Positions 26,326 through 35,553 of a stretch of 64,000 bases of DNA are shown one piece after another (the first letter of the stretch is position 1; each line of letters opens with the position of its first letter). The translations under genes and the position numbers were made by a program. The notes under the pieces are model-generated. The model had not been told where the DNA came from and made no database searches. It was given only the letters and a program-made list of their open reading frames with translations. Source of the DNA: Methylobacter luteus IMV-B-3098 (GTDB lineage: Bacteria; Pseudomonadota; Gammaproteobacteria; Methylococcales; Methylomonadaceae); NCBI RefSeq assembly GCF_000427625.1, contig NZ_KE386569.1:1495073-1559072 (forward strand), given 5' to 3'.

Positions 26326-27372
26326 TTAACAAAGCTCCCCGGCCAGACAGGCAACGGCAACGGCCGGCGCACAGTCGGACGCGGACAATCCTGTCCGGAC
26401 AGTCGAGATTTGAAACAAGTCGCTGAAGTCAACATAAGGGTAACCCAGATTCAGAGCGATCTGTCTCACCAGAAAACACCCTACCCCGGCGCCGATAAAC
26501 GGGCTGCTTTGAGCCAAGTTATGGCGCGATAGCTGTCTTTCGCAGCTTCGTTGTATTTTTTGTAGTTGTTGCGAGCGAATATGATCAGCAAATTGCCGCC
26601 AACGCGATAGCTCGTCGGCATCAAAATCGCAACCTATCATGCGCGACAGCCGCCTGGCGCTGGCCATAACGGTTTTTTCCACGCCATCGGCGGTTTCAGT
26701 TTGATCATGCAGCTCATTGAGCTCGCCCGTGACGCGGTAAACATCGGCCATTGTGGCAAAATATTCGGCCATCAAACCGATTTCGTGACCTTTATCGAAC
26801 GCCGTCCGCGCAACCGCCATAACCGCCGTTCTGACGATGCCGGTATAAACCAGCTCTTCGGAAATCAGGCGCTGATAGTCGGTATAGCCGGCCGCCTGCA
26901 CCTGCCTATCACGCAGAAGCAGAATATCGGTCGTCGTGCTGCCTATGTCGATAAATAAACCGCTTTCGAGCTTTCGAGCGGCAAATGAGGCACTGGCCAG
27001 CCAGTTGGCGGATGCAATGGCTTCGTAGTGTTTTTCCTCAACGGCTTGAATATCGAGCATGCCCTCTTTACCTGCGAAAATCCTGATTTTGCCTTCGGAA
27101 AGCAATGTCTTCATGGTCTTGATGATTTGACTGACGCCGTCATCCCTGCTCTCAAACAAATCGACCAGCTCGCCGGTCATGGTAACGGCGTGCAGATAAT
27201 TGGCCTCAGGTAATTGCGATAAGACCGCGTTGACAGCCTGATGCAACTGATCCATGCCTTTCCATAACGGACAGGCTTGCTGAAACACATCGACAATATC
27301 GCCATCCTCATTGACGACGGCCGCCTTGACATGAGCCCCGCCTATATCCCAGCCAATTGTATTAAGCTGCAT
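26326..27372 (-). CDS. H4MPT-linked hydantoinase/oxoprolinase-like protein (MfnF-like)
   Basis: 348 residues. IGWDIGGAHVKAAVV at the N-terminus is the ASKHA-type phosphate-binding loop, and GLFIDIGSTTTDILLL the second one; FIGAGVGCFLV follows near the C-terminus. This is the 'H4MPT-linked C1 transfer pathway protein' family, related to archaeal MfnF, which couples the furan unit to the tyramine part of methanofuran. Its start overlaps the stop of the ATP-grasp gene by 11 bases. Biochemical role in bacteria is inferred. Confidence 0.75.
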   Translation of the reverse strand: MQLNTIGWDIGGAHVKAAVVNEDGDIVDVFQQACPLWKGMDQLHQAVNAVLSQLPEANYLHAVTMTGELVDLFESRDDGVSQIIKTMKTLLSEGKIRIFAGKEGMLDIQAVEEKHYEAIASANWLASASFAARKLESGLFIDIGSTTTDILLLRDRQVQAAGYTDYQRLISEELVYTGIVRTAVMAVARTAFDKGHEIGLMAEYFATMADVYRVTGELNELHDQTETADGVEKTVMASARRLSRMIGCDFDADELSRWRQFADHIRSQQLQKIQRSCERQLSRHNLAQSSPFIGAGVGCFLVRQIALNLGYPYVDFSDLFQISTVRTGLSASDCAPAVAVACLAGELC

Positions 27373-28360
27373 CTGATTCCCTTACTTTTACTGCAATTGA
27401 TTGATTACGCGCCGGATTTACCTGGGGTTCGCCGTTCAGCAAACGCAGAACCTGCTGCGCGACATTAATGCCAAGGCCATCATAGATACCCGTGAATGAC
27501 GTGGTCAAACGCGGGTTTATTTCCAGCACATGGATTTGCTCTGCGGTTTCAATCAGATCAATGCCCGCATATCCCCATAATTCAGGGAAAGCCTGGGCTA
27601 TAGCCGCTACTAAATTTTGGTATGGGCTAAAGTCAGCCTGATAATTAACCACGCATTCTGTTAGCTGATACTGTTTGTTGATGATCTCGAAGCGCTGCAA
27701 ATTAACGCATAACAGCCAGCCTTGACCCTGCTTGAACAAACAGGACAAGCTGGTCTTTTCACCCTGAATGTGGGGCTGAAAAATAAATCGGGTTTTATCC
27801 TGCGACTGCGACGAGATTGCCGCGAAATCCTGCCTATCCTCAATCAGATAACTTTCCGCGCAGCCTGCGCCGTCAATGGATTTGACGATCCATTCTCCGG
27901 AGCGATATTCGGCGGTATCGAACGAGTAAGTTGCAATAGTCGCAATATCGTGCTGCATGAGCCGTTCATAAGTCCTGAGTTTATTGCCGGTCATGGCCAC
28001 GGCACTGGCCGGCGACGTCAGTAAAATTCTGCCTGACAGATCAACCGTTTGGCATAATGCCTGTAAAATCCCGTCAAATTCCGGTGCGACAGGCCATACC
28101 GCATCGCACTGCCCGGCCAGGCGCGTAAATTCTTCGATAACGTCATGCTCCGGACCGATGATAACCGTAGACTTTCCGACCGTATTTACTGATCCTGCCA
28201 ACTGCTCATCGAGCATCACAACCGGCTCGATACCGTCTATCGCAGTCAGATTATCGAGCAAAGCCTGTAACATCAGGCGGCCTTCGCGAGCCAGCGAACC
28301 AGGCAACGCCTGCTTATTAAAGCCGCCGCCCGTGATATACTCAAACACCAGAATTTTCAC
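27362..28360 (-). CDS. ATP-grasp ligase (MfnD-like)
   Basis: 332 residues. The N-terminus ILVFEYITGGGF is characteristic of the ATP-grasp branch linked to H4MPT and methanofuran genes. WIVKSIDGAGCAES holds the ATP-binding Lys and Gly-rich loop, IQGEKTSLSCLF and HVLEINPRLTTSFTG the Mg-binding Glu and Asn. Archaeal MfnD joins tyramine and glutamate, so a tyrosine- or tyramine-glutamate ligase role is a reasonable inference. It is divergent from the HisA-like gene across 102 bases. Confidence 0.72.
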   Translation of the reverse strand: MKILVFEYITGGGFNKQALPGSLAREGRLMLQALLDNLTAIDGIEPVVMLDEQLAGSVNTVGKSTVIIGPEHDVIEEFTRLAGQCDAVWPVAPEFDGILQALCQTVDLSGRILLTSPASAVAMTGNKLRTYERLMQHDIATIATYSFDTAEYRSGEWIVKSIDGAGCAESYLIEDRQDFAAISSQSQDKTRFIFQPHIQGEKTSLSCLFKQGQGWLLCVNLQRFEIINKQYQLTECVVNYQADFSPYQNLVAAIAQAFPELWGYAGIDLIETAEQIHVLEINPRLTTSFTGIYDGLGINVAQQVLRLLNGEPQVNPARNQSIAVKVRESDAA

Positions 28361-28462
28361 AATTTAAACAATCAGCAAGAGATTAGCCGCTCAAGGCCAT
28401 GAATTAATTTGCCTATTGTACCATTTACCGCACCTCCCTGTTTTACGGCATAACAGTTATCC

Positions 28463-29185
28463 ATGAAAATAATCCCGGTCATCGATTTGAAAGACGGCGT
28501 CGTCGTGCATGCCAGACAAGGCCGGCGCGATCAATATCAGCCCATCAATACCCGCTTATGCAATTCATCGGACATCGACAGCGTTATCGAGGCATTTTTA
28601 AATCTTCATGACTTCTCCACCTTTTACATTGCCGATCTGAACGCGATCATGCACCAGGGCGGCCATGGGCGACTAATTGATGAAATGCTGGCTCGTTTTC
28701 CGAAGCTGACTTTTTGGGTGGACAGCGGCTATCAAAGTGGCAGCCAACAAAGCGTACGACCCGGCAATTATATGTCGGTGCTGGGCAGCGAATCTTTTCG
28801 CGACGAGACAATCGGCGAAATTAAAGCCTTTGACAATAATTTTGTTCTGTCTCTGGATTATTCTTTGACCGATGCACTGGGGGCGAAATCATTGTTCAGC
28901 AACCCGAATCTGTGGCCCGATCATATTATCATCATGACTCTGGCGCGCGTGGGCAGTCATAGCGGCCCGGATCTGGATAAACTAGCTCGGTTTTGCAGGC
29001 AATACCCGGACAAAAACTTTATCGCCGCAGGCGGCATCAGGAACAAACAGGATCTGCTGGACTTGAGTGAAATAGGTGTAGAGCAGGCGCTGGTCGCAAG
29101 CGCGCTGCATTCAGGTCACCTGAGCGCCGACGATATCAGAAACCTTCAGGCAAAAAAATACCCCGACGAGTCGGGGTATTTTTAA
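28463..29185 (+). CDS. HisA/HisF-related TIM-barrel protein
   Basis: 240 residues. It begins IIPVIDLKDGVVVHARQGRRDQY, with the Asp8-type residue and VVHA loop of HisA, and contains FYIADLNAIM and FIAAGGIRNKQDLL with the second phosphate-binding AGGIR loop. It is closer to the H4MPT-linked HisA-related family than to histidine HisA, and no other his genes are nearby. It probably acts in cofactor synthesis, on an unknown substrate. The last codons (PDESGYF and the stop) lie inside the terminator hairpin at 29152-29183. Confidence 0.75.
   Translation: MKIIPVIDLKDGVVVHARQGRRDQYQPINTRLCNSSDIDSVIEAFLNLHDFSTFYIADLNAIMHQGGHGRLIDEMLARFPKLTFWVDSGYQSGSQQSVRPGNYMSVLGSESFRDETIGEIKAFDNNFVLSLDYSLTDALGAKSLFSNPNLWPDHIIIMTLARVGSHSGPDLDKLARFCRQYPDKNFIAAGGIRNKQDLLDLSEIGVEQALVASALHSGHLSADDIRNLQAKKYPDESGYF
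29152..29183. terminator. Bidirectional terminator between the HisA-like gene and fae
   Basis: AAATACCCCGA and TCGGGGTATTT form an 11-bp stem with a 4-base loop, with A-runs before and T-runs after, so it works in both directions. It ends the plus-strand HisA-like transcript and the minus-strand fae transcript. The stem overlaps the last codons of the HisA-like gene. Confidence 0.85.
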
Positions 29186-29208
29186 TATTCTCAGTAACTA
29201 AGTAAATC

Positions 29209-29718
29209 TTAGTTAGCAGCGAATGGATGTACAGCAGTTGCTTTACCTTCAACAACTTCTTTAGCTGTAGGCAAGCCAGCAACAGCGCGAGCGATAGCTT
29301 CTTTAGTAGCTTCGTAGTTGTACTGTTGGATTTTAGCGTCGTCTTCAGCAGCCCAGTGAATGAATACACCAACAGAGATGAACAGGTCATCAGCTTCGTT
29401 TGCCGGAATAGTGCCGTTTTCTACACTGTCAGCAACAGCCATAGCAACACCACGTTGTGCTGGGCCAAACATTTGAACTGCTTGCTTAGAACCTTTGATT
29501 GTTACTTTGTTGAACATAACAGTAGAAGGTTTAACCATCAGGTTAGGAGCAACAACAGCCAGCAAGCTGGAGAAGCCGTCTTTGTTGTTTGTTAAAGTGT
29601 TAGCAAACGCAGTTTCAGCAGCTGAACCTCTTGGGCCGATGATCAGGTCGATGTGAGCAACTTCGTTGCCTTCGCCAACTAAAGATTCACCAACGCGTAA
29701 GTTATTAATTTTAGCCAT
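29209..29718 (-). CDS. fae: Formaldehyde-activating enzyme
   Basis: 169 residues, nearly collinear with known Fae proteins. The N-terminal [17 protein letters not shown] with its conserved His, the [11 protein letters not shown] block, [15 protein letters not shown] and the end [10 protein letters not shown] are all diagnostic. Fae speeds the condensation of formaldehyde with H4MPT to methylene-H4MPT and is one of the most abundant proteins in methylotrophs. An AGGGGAAA ribosome-binding site precedes the ATG. The gene has its own upstream region with two palindromes (29755-29783) and a strong terminator, consistent with high separate expression. Confidence 0.97.
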   Translation of the reverse strand: MAKINNLRVGESLVGEGNEVAHIDLIIGPRGSAAETAFANTLTNNKDGFSSLLAVVAPNLMVKPSTVMFNKVTIKGSKQAVQMFGPAQRGVAMAVADSVENGTIPANEADDLFISVGVFIHWAAEDDAKIQQYNYEATKEAIARAVAGLPTAKEVVEGKATAVHPFAAN

Positions 29719-29754
29719 GCTTGATTTTCCCCTGTGTAGAAAAAATGATAAAGA

Positions 29755-29783
29755 TTAGATTAAATCTAAGGACATCAAATGTC
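29755..29783. promoter_or_regulatory. Two adjacent palindromes upstream of fae
   Basis: TTAGATTAAATCTAA at 29755-29769 has perfect 7-base arms about a central A. One base further, GACATCAAATGTC at 29771-29783 has perfect 5-base arms. Both lie 37-65 bases before the fae start codon, where a promoter would be expected, so one or both may be an operator. No consensus -35/-10 pair is clear. Confidence 0.45.
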
Positions 29784-29833
29784 GGATTATTTGTTTTTAA
29801 ACAAATTCGTTGTTGAAGATTGATCAAAAGCGA

Positions 29834-30688
29834 TTAAAGCTTTCCAATCAAATCCTCTAAAAATACTGTCAGTACTGTCGCCACAGTTAAATCGGCCGTT
29901 GTACCCGGGTTAATCCCATTGAGTTTGAACTCCTGATCGATACGATAAAGCAACGGCTTAAGTTGTTCCGGATCGTCAGTTTTGAATAACTCCTCACTAA
30001 GCAGAGCCATCCTGGCCGCAACCATTCCAGTGTATCGGTCTCCGTACTTTCTTTCGATGTGGCTATCAGGGAATTGACTGAGCAAATCGGCATATACTGC
30101 TACCGCGGCCCAATTTCGGTCTCCCCACCGATCAAAAACGCCATTATACCTTAAAACTGAAAAATCGAAAATATCTTTATAATCCGTAACGTATTGCAGC
30201 GCGATACGATCTTTGGAGCTGGCTATTTTCATAGCCTCGGTCAGGGTCACGGAGGGCTTCTCATGGACATCCTGCTCCTCGGACTTGCCCAACCCGCCCG
30301 GCGATGCCAACGCTATGGCTTTAAATACCCAGTCGGCATCTTCCACCGTTGTATTGGCAATAACGCGGTGCACAGCCTGTCTCAGCGTCACGCCTGAACC
30401 GCAATAGCTGATCGCCTGAACCAGCGGCGCGCACAGCAGCAGAATACCCAGATTGGTGTTACAGCCTACCGCCGTTCGCGTCGCCTTGACGGCGTAATAG
30501 ATTTTCTCTCCCAACGAATAATCCGGATCGCAGAGAGGGCCCGCGCTAACTTCGGCGCTGGCTATGAAGTCCGCTACGGTCATGTCATGACCATCGACAT
30601 AAATACTGACATTGCCGGGCTTGAATGCCTCCAATTCCACTTCGCAGGCCAGTCGGTACAGATCGCTAATTTGCTTTGAAGAAATCAT
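29834..30688 (-). CDS. Triphosphoribosyl-dephospho-CoA synthase-like protein of the H4MPT locus
   Basis: 284 residues of the CitG/MdcB-related family: EVELEAFKPGNVSIYVDGHDMT, the AVGCNTNLGILLLCAPL core and the GGLGKSEEQDV loop are the family blocks. In CitG they bind ATP and dephospho-CoA. H4MPT clusters of methylotrophs regularly include such a gene, which must act on a different substrate. The ATG overlaps the stop of the RimK-like gene (ATGA), so they are translationally coupled. It is the last gene of the mptG-mch transcript. Confidence 0.78.
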   Translation of the reverse strand: MISSKQISDLYRLACEVELEAFKPGNVSIYVDGHDMTVADFIASAEVSAGPLCDPDYSLGEKIYYAVKATRTAVGCNTNLGILLLCAPLVQAISYCGSGVTLRQAVHRVIANTTVEDADWVFKAIALASPGGLGKSEEQDVHEKPSVTLTEAMKIASSKDRIALQYVTDYKDIFDFSVLRYNGVFDRWGDRNWAAVAVYADLLSQFPDSHIERKYGDRYTGMVAARMALLSEELFKTDDPEQLKPLLYRIDQEFKLNGINPGTTADLTVATVLTVFLEDLIGKL

Positions 30689-31611
30689 GAAACAGCGGCA
30701 ATGGCTTCAGGCCTGTTTTTATTGATGCGTCGGTTTATCAAATCGTCCACCAGCAATTCGGCGATACTGATATCGCAAACGCTTTGCAGCCCTTTCCAGG
30801 CCGGAATGCTGTTCATCTCGATCACAGTGTAATTGCCTTCCCTGTCGCGGATAATATCCACACCGGCATAATCCATAGCCAATGCGTGTGTCGCCTTGAC
30901 GGCCAGATCGGCCATTTGAGGGTCCAGATCGATCACTTCGCATTGAGCGCCGCGCGCGACATTGTTCAGCCACGACTTGCCGCGTCTGCGCATGGCCGCA
31001 ACCGCGCGGCCGTTGATGACAAAAACGCGATGATCCGAGAATCCGGCGCCGTCGCAATGCACAAAGCGTTGCAGATAGTAAACGCCGTGGCTGCTTGTTA
31101 ACCAGAACAGGTCAGTCGTTTTTTCGATGCGCCGAATGCCTTCGCCCTGCGAGCCGAACAGCGGCTTGCTGATCAGCAGGTTGCCTTTTCTCAGCTCTTC
31201 CTCGGCAATGCTCAAAGCCTGCTCCCTGTTCCGCAAAATCCAGGTCATCGGCGTGGGCAGGCCCGCATTGTGCAGCAAGAAACTGGTCATGCCCTTGTCG
31301 ACACTGCGCTCAACGGCCTGCCCGTCATTGTAGACGGGGATATTCATCGCCTTTAAGGCATGCAGAACATCCAGATACATCACGACCTCTTCCAGCGAAC
31401 CGCCCGGCACGCCCCGGACAAAAACCGCATCAGGCAACTCCTGCTCGAAGCCGGGAATCAAAACCGGAATCCGTCCAGGCTCGATAGCGAACTCGCATTC
31501 GGTTAGCGATACATATTCGCTGCTATACCCCCGACCGGCGAAAGCAAGACGCAACTGCTTGCCATGCCAGCCCGGATCATCGGTAAAAATTGCTATGCGA
31601 CCCACACACAT
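30685..31611 (-). CDS. RimK-family ATP-grasp ligase of the H4MPT locus
   Basis: 308 residues from the ATG at 31611 (MCVGRIAIFTDD); a frame extends upstream to 31725 but the extra residues look non-coding, and a GTG at 31605 is also possible. NLLISKPLFGSQGEGIRRI is the ATP-binding stretch and YTVIEMNSIPAWKGLQ holds the Mg ligands. RimK-type enzymes add glutamate; archaeal MptN adds glutamate to tetrahydrosarcinapterin. A related amide-forming step in cofactor synthesis is likely. It lies between mch and the CitG-like gene. Confidence 0.78.
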   Translation of the reverse strand: MCVGRIAIFTDDPGWHGKQLRLAFAGRGYSSEYVSLTECEFAIEPGRIPVLIPGFEQELPDAVFVRGVPGGSLEEVVMYLDVLHALKAMNIPVYNDGQAVERSVDKGMTSFLLHNAGLPTPMTWILRNREQALSIAEEELRKGNLLISKPLFGSQGEGIRRIEKTTDLFWLTSSHGVYYLQRFVHCDGAGFSDHRVFVINGRAVAAMRRRGKSWLNNVARGAQCEVIDLDPQMADLAVKATHALAMDYAGVDIIRDREGNYTVIEMNSIPAWKGLQSVCDISIAELLVDDLINRRINKNRPEAIAAVS

Positions 31612-31693
31612 ACTCTCAAAAAAGGAAAGCCGGGTTGGACAACCCGATAGATGCCGCGAAGCCTTTGACGCTTCGCGGCAAGATGATTTGGCG

Positions 31694-32677
31694 TTAGGCG
31701 CCGAATGACTGATCCAGCAAGGCATTGTCGAGCTTGCCGGCGCGAAAGCTTTTGCCGGACTCGACCGCCGTCACGATCACGCTGGCCGGACTGAACAGCA
31801 TGGCGTCGATTTTAAAGAAGTCGTATTCATACTGTTTGAAGATATCGGCGAAAGGCTTGCCGTAATCCTTGGACGTTGAGCTGGGCAATTCCTGCGCCAG
31901 TTTTTCGGCGGCCTCGTCGCTGCCTTTGACGAAAATATGCACCTGCCCTGCGAACAGGATGGCATCGTTCGTGCGACCCATGGCTTTAACGAAATTCGGA
32001 TGCGGGGGGCAAACCGGCGCGCTGCCGCTGCCGTCAACGATGTTTTCCAATGGAAAATGCAACGCATGAGCCTTGTGCATGGCCACTTCCAGCACGCGCG
32101 CCACAACCTGAACGCCGCCGGCCAGACTGCTGGTCGGCGTCACGATGATCGTCAGCTTCGACGGATCGACCTTGCAGGCGGCCGCGACTTTTTCAACCAG
32201 CTCAACAGGCGGAATCGCATCGTTCTCGATCACCAGTACCGTCGAATCGGCCTCGTCGCGATAATCCAATTCCTTGTAAAGTTCTTCAACCGGCTCTTCC
32301 TTGCCGTCTTTTACCTTAGTCGCCATGGCGCGGGCGGGACCTGATCCCAGCGCGTAATATTTTTCATGCGACAAACTCCAACCCGCGTACTGGCTGCCCA
32401 GACAACCCAGTACCGGATTACCTGTATGCACGTTAACGGTCAACGGCCAGTTAGTCGTATAAGGGCTGTGGCTGATCGTGACAGTGCCCATGCCGCCGAG
32501 GCAGATTTCAGCAATGATGCGGCCGGCTTCGATACCGCCCGGCACTTTGATTCCAGCATCAACGATCGTGCAGCCATTTGCCAGTTTTTCTACATGGACT
32601 CTTAATTTATCCGCGTTATCAATTAGTTGCTTGACTAATGGCTGGGTCAATTTATTAACGCTTGCTGTATATTCCAT
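31694..32677 (-). CDS. mch: Methenyl-H4MPT cyclohydrolase
   Basis: 327 residues. [30 protein letters not shown] at residues about 34-63 (quoted for its core [11 protein letters not shown] and EICLGGMG), [18 protein letters not shown] and [11 protein letters not shown] are strongly diagnostic for Mch. It hydrolyses methenyl-H4MPT to formyl-H4MPT in the formaldehyde oxidation path that starts with Fae. The start overlaps the stop of the upstream ATP-grasp gene by 23 bases. Normal length, no lesions. Confidence 0.97.
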   Translation of the reverse strand: MEYTASVNKLTQPLVKQLIDNADKLRVHVEKLANGCTIVDAGIKVPGGIEAGRIIAEICLGGMGTVTISHSPYTTNWPLTVNVHTGNPVLGCLGSQYAGWSLSHEKYYALGSGPARAMATKVKDGKEEPVEELYKELDYRDEADSTVLVIENDAIPPVELVEKVAAACKVDPSKLTIIVTPTSSLAGGVQVVARVLEVAMHKAHALHFPLENIVDGSGSAPVCPPHPNFVKAMGRTNDAILFAGQVHIFVKGSDEAAEKLAQELPSSTSKDYGKPFADIFKQYEYDFFKIDAMLFSPASVIVTAVESGKSFRAGKLDNALLDQSFGA

Positions 32678-33791
32678 ATCGGTCGATACCTTGATGTAAT
32701 TTATTAACTATAATCTGTTGTCTAATCGACAGCTTTTCCAAAACCTGCCGCGATTTTTCCGCGTGCGCAATAATACTGCAAATCGGCTGTTTTGCGCCAA
32801 TTAATGCGCCGGATTCAGGCAGATCCATGCACCATGGCGGCCATGCGAATACTTTAGGGATGCGCAAATCCGATAACGCGTAAACAATCTGATAACCCGC
32901 ACAGCCGGTTTGTGCCGAGAGACCGGCAATCAGCTCGCCCTGACTGGCTCTGACATGCCTGACCAGCAAATCCCGGTCGTACAGTTGCATGCTGGCCGGC
33001 GGCCGCGCATTGATTTCCAGTACGTAGCCCTGCCCTTCGGCCTGTATAAAGTCGAGAGAATTCAAGCCCTTCAGCGCAAAAGTCGGCACGAGCTTTTTCA
33101 GCCAGTCCGTTACCAATGCTTTACATTCATCCGGCAACTCACTGTCGTTGATGATTCCTGAAAAAACAAACGACTGCCTGTCATCCAAAGCCACCGACCA
33201 CTGCCTGTTAAAACCGATGACCTGCGGGCTGCCGCCGTCCGCCAGAAACAGCACGGAATTTTGCCCGCCTTCAATATAGCGCTGCCAGTAGACCCCGGTT
33301 GAAGATTCCTCTTCAGCGCGCCAGCGTTGGATGCCTACGCCGCCTACCCCCTGCAAAGGCTTTATCAGCCAATCTCCGCCATATAAAGGAGGGTTAAAAG
33401 AAACGTCCGGATAAGGAATATTCAGATCATGCAAACAAGAAAAAAACGCTTTCTTATCCTGGACTCTTGCAAAAACGTCGACCCGGTTCCCGAGAATTTC
33501 CAATCGGCTGACCAGATAGCGCAGACTATCCGGATAGCATTCAAAGCCGCTGCCGTAAACGACATGGGCAACACCGTAGCACTCGATCAAATAGTCTACG
33601 GCTGCCTTAATATCGGTTTCGGCCAATGATTCGACCCGCCGATAGGCTTCGGCCCCGGCTTGCGTATCCTGATCGGCAAAGCGGTCTATGACCAAAGGCT
33701 TCAGGCCAGCCGTTCTTGCGGCCTGCACCAACATGCGCGCCGAACTGGCGATGATAAGGATATATTCGGGAATGACAGGATCGGCCGTCAC
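32655..33791 (-). CDS. ATP-grasp protein of the H4MPT locus
   Basis: 378 residues, starting with GTG at 33791, 17 bases after mptG. An N-terminal Rossmann-like part ([26 protein letters not shown]) precedes ATP-grasp motifs [17 protein letters not shown] and [18 protein letters not shown]. It corresponds to the ATP-grasp proteins seen between beta-RFAP synthase and mch in other methylotrophs. The substrate is unknown; ligation of an amino or hydroxy acid to the pterin side chain is an inference. It lacks a clear ribosome-binding site, so it may depend on translational coupling. Confidence 0.75.
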   Translation of the reverse strand: MTADPVIPEYILIIASSARMLVQAARTAGLKPLVIDRFADQDTQAGAEAYRRVESLAETDIKAAVDYLIECYGVAHVVYGSGFECYPDSLRYLVSRLEILGNRVDVFARVQDKKAFFSCLHDLNIPYPDVSFNPPLYGGDWLIKPLQGVGGVGIQRWRAEEESSTGVYWQRYIEGGQNSVLFLADGGSPQVIGFNRQWSVALDDRQSFVFSGIINDSELPDECKALVTDWLKKLVPTFALKGLNSLDFIQAEGQGYVLEINARPPASMQLYDRDLLVRHVRASQGELIAGLSAQTGCAGYQIVYALSDLRIPKVFAWPPWCMDLPESGALIGAKQPICSIIAHAEKSRQVLEKLSIRQQIIVNKLHQGIDRYGIYSKR

Positions 33792-33808
33792 CGGAACAAG
33801 GACGGCTT

Positions 33809-34771
33809 CTACATGATAAAAATATCGCCGCCGCTATTGCGGGCGCTGGCGACAATAAAGCTCAAATTGTCAAAATGAGCGAATTCCTGTCTGGCATGCC
33901 TAACCAGAGACTCCGCAAAGTGCTCACCGTCCACGGCGCAAAACCCGGTAGGCCCCCATGAAGTCTGGCCGATGGCGACGGCGCCCTGGCGATCAAACCA
34001 TCTCATTGCTTCGGCCACTTCCAGGCTGGTGAAAATTCCACCCTGCGCCGAGGCAAAATGCTCACCGACCGATTTTTGCAGTTGCGTAATGACATCGCCG
34101 AACTTGACTATGTCTTTCTCGGCCACGGACGGCAGCCCCTGCATCAGCAACAAATAACACAGGCGCGCGGCTTCCTGCACAGGAAATGGCGGCAACCCTT
34201 CAAAAGCCTGGATTTCCTGCTGACCGTGCAACCCCTGCCCGCGCTGATCGAAGACCAGAATAAAGCGCCAATCGTCCGGCACATCCATATGCGCCAGAAC
34301 CGGCGGCGTGATCGTTTTTTCGCCTCTGCCGCCGTCGACAACCAGTCCGCCCTGTTCGAAAACACCGATGCCAATGCCTGAACGCATGCCTCTGTCGGTC
34401 AATTGCGCAATTTCCCTGACAGTCAGCCCCAAGCCGTAAAATTCATTCAGCGCGGCGCCGATCGCCAGGGACATTTGCGTGCCCGAACCCAGCCCGACAT
34501 GCTCAGGGATCGCCGCTTCAATCGTGATATTGAGCTTGTCGGGTACCTGTAACGTGCGGCACAACATGGCTGCGCATTTCGCGGCGCGCTGTGCGGCCGG
34601 CCCGGTAATAGTGAATTGCTCAGCGGAAGTTATTGATAAACGCGTGCTGATTTCATTGAGCGCAATGCCAATGCTGCCGAAATGACGGCCCAATGATCCG
34701 CTTAAATCGATAAACCCCATATGCAATCTCGCAGGGGCAATCACTGAGACTTTAGAATGTTGTACTTTCAA
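33809..34771 (-). CDS. mptG: Beta-ribofuranosylaminobenzene 5'-phosphate synthase
   Basis: 320 residues of the GHMP-kinase fold: APARLHMGFIDLSGSLGR near the start, AAIPEHVGLGSGTQMSLAIGAALNEFYGL as the phosphate loop (core GLGSGTQMSLAIG), and SWGPTGFCAVDG near the end. The enzyme condenses pABA with PRPP, losing CO2 and PPi, the first committed step to H4MPT. The frame starts at TTG; a GTG ten codons downstream (VIAPARLHM) is an alternative. It heads the run mptG, ATP-grasp, mch, RimK-like, CitG-like. Confidence 0.88.
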   Translation of the reverse strand: MKVQHSKVSVIAPARLHMGFIDLSGSLGRHFGSIGIALNEISTRLSITSAEQFTITGPAAQRAAKCAAMLCRTLQVPDKLNITIEAAIPEHVGLGSGTQMSLAIGAALNEFYGLGLTVREIAQLTDRGMRSGIGIGVFEQGGLVVDGGRGEKTITPPVLAHMDVPDDWRFILVFDQRGQGLHGQQEIQAFEGLPPFPVQEAARLCYLLLMQGLPSVAEKDIVKFGDVITQLQKSVGEHFASAQGGIFTSLEVAEAMRWFDRQGAVAIGQTSWGPTGFCAVDGEHFAESLVRHARQEFAHFDNLSFIVASARNSGGDIFIM

Positions 34772-34851
34772 AAGTTAAAAATCGCTTGTGGCAGATAAGT
34801 GATAAAAATTATACATGATCAATCCGCCGATATGTGAACTAAGAAGCTGTT

Positions 34852-35553
34852 TTAATGCGGACTGGCCAAAGTCCGCCCTAAAGTCCAATTCCAGGTACTG
34901 ATCACATCAGCCAACTGCGCCAAATTTTCCATCATGACATCGCATAACTCGACCGTGCGCGGGTCGACAGGCAATACCGACGGGATCAATACCGAAAACG
35001 CGCCGGCTCTGGACGCCGCCTCGATGCCGGCATGGGAATCTTCGACAACCAGGCACCGGCTGATACTCACATCCAGCAACTCTGCCGCTTTCAGGAAAAT
35101 TTCGGGCTCCGGCTTGCCCTGCTGAACATGGTCACGCGTGATCACCGTCGAAAAAACATCCCCGATGCCGGCAAACTCAAGGCACTGATAAGCGTTGACC
35201 ATCGGGCTGTTCGTGGCCAGGCAATAAGGTATCTCAAGTTCGTCAATAAGAGCGAGCAACCGATTAAAGCCTTTTTTCGTGCTGATGCCATGCGTATTGA
35301 CATATTGACGCCAAAAGTCGGCGCTTAACCGGGCAAATTTTTCCAGATTGAAACCGCCCCCGCAGAAATCCCTCAGCCTCTGCCCGACAACATTGGAATG
35401 CAGGCCCGACATGGACAGACAAAACGCTTCCGGGAACTCATGGCCCATGACGCGGGCCGCCTGCTGCCAGGCAGCCACGTACGTGGTCTCGGTATCCAGC
35501 ACCAAACCGTCCATGTCAAAAATAATCGCGCTGAAATCGGGTAATTTATGCAT
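34852..35553 (-). CDS. HAD-superfamily phosphatase (beta-phosphoglucomutase-like)
   Basis: 233 residues from the ATG at 35553 (MHKLPDF), overlapping the stop of the nucleotidyltransferase-like gene by 8 bases. IIFDMDGLVLDTE is HAD motif I, LATNSP motif II, the Lys in QQGKPEPEIF motif III and VVEDSHAGIEAA motif IV; a helical cap lies between I and II. It is a small-molecule phosphatase or phosphomutase. Its coupling to the H4MPT genes suggests removal of a phosphate from a cofactor precursor, which is inference. Confidence 0.8.
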   Translation of the reverse strand: MHKLPDFSAIIFDMDGLVLDTETTYVAAWQQAARVMGHEFPEAFCLSMSGLHSNVVGQRLRDFCGGGFNLEKFARLSADFWRQYVNTHGISTKKGFNRLLALIDELEIPYCLATNSPMVNAYQCLEFAGIGDVFSTVITRDHVQQGKPEPEIFLKAAELLDVSISRCLVVEDSHAGIEAASRAGAFSVLIPSVLPVDPRTVELCDVMMENLAQLADVISTWNWTLGRTLASPH

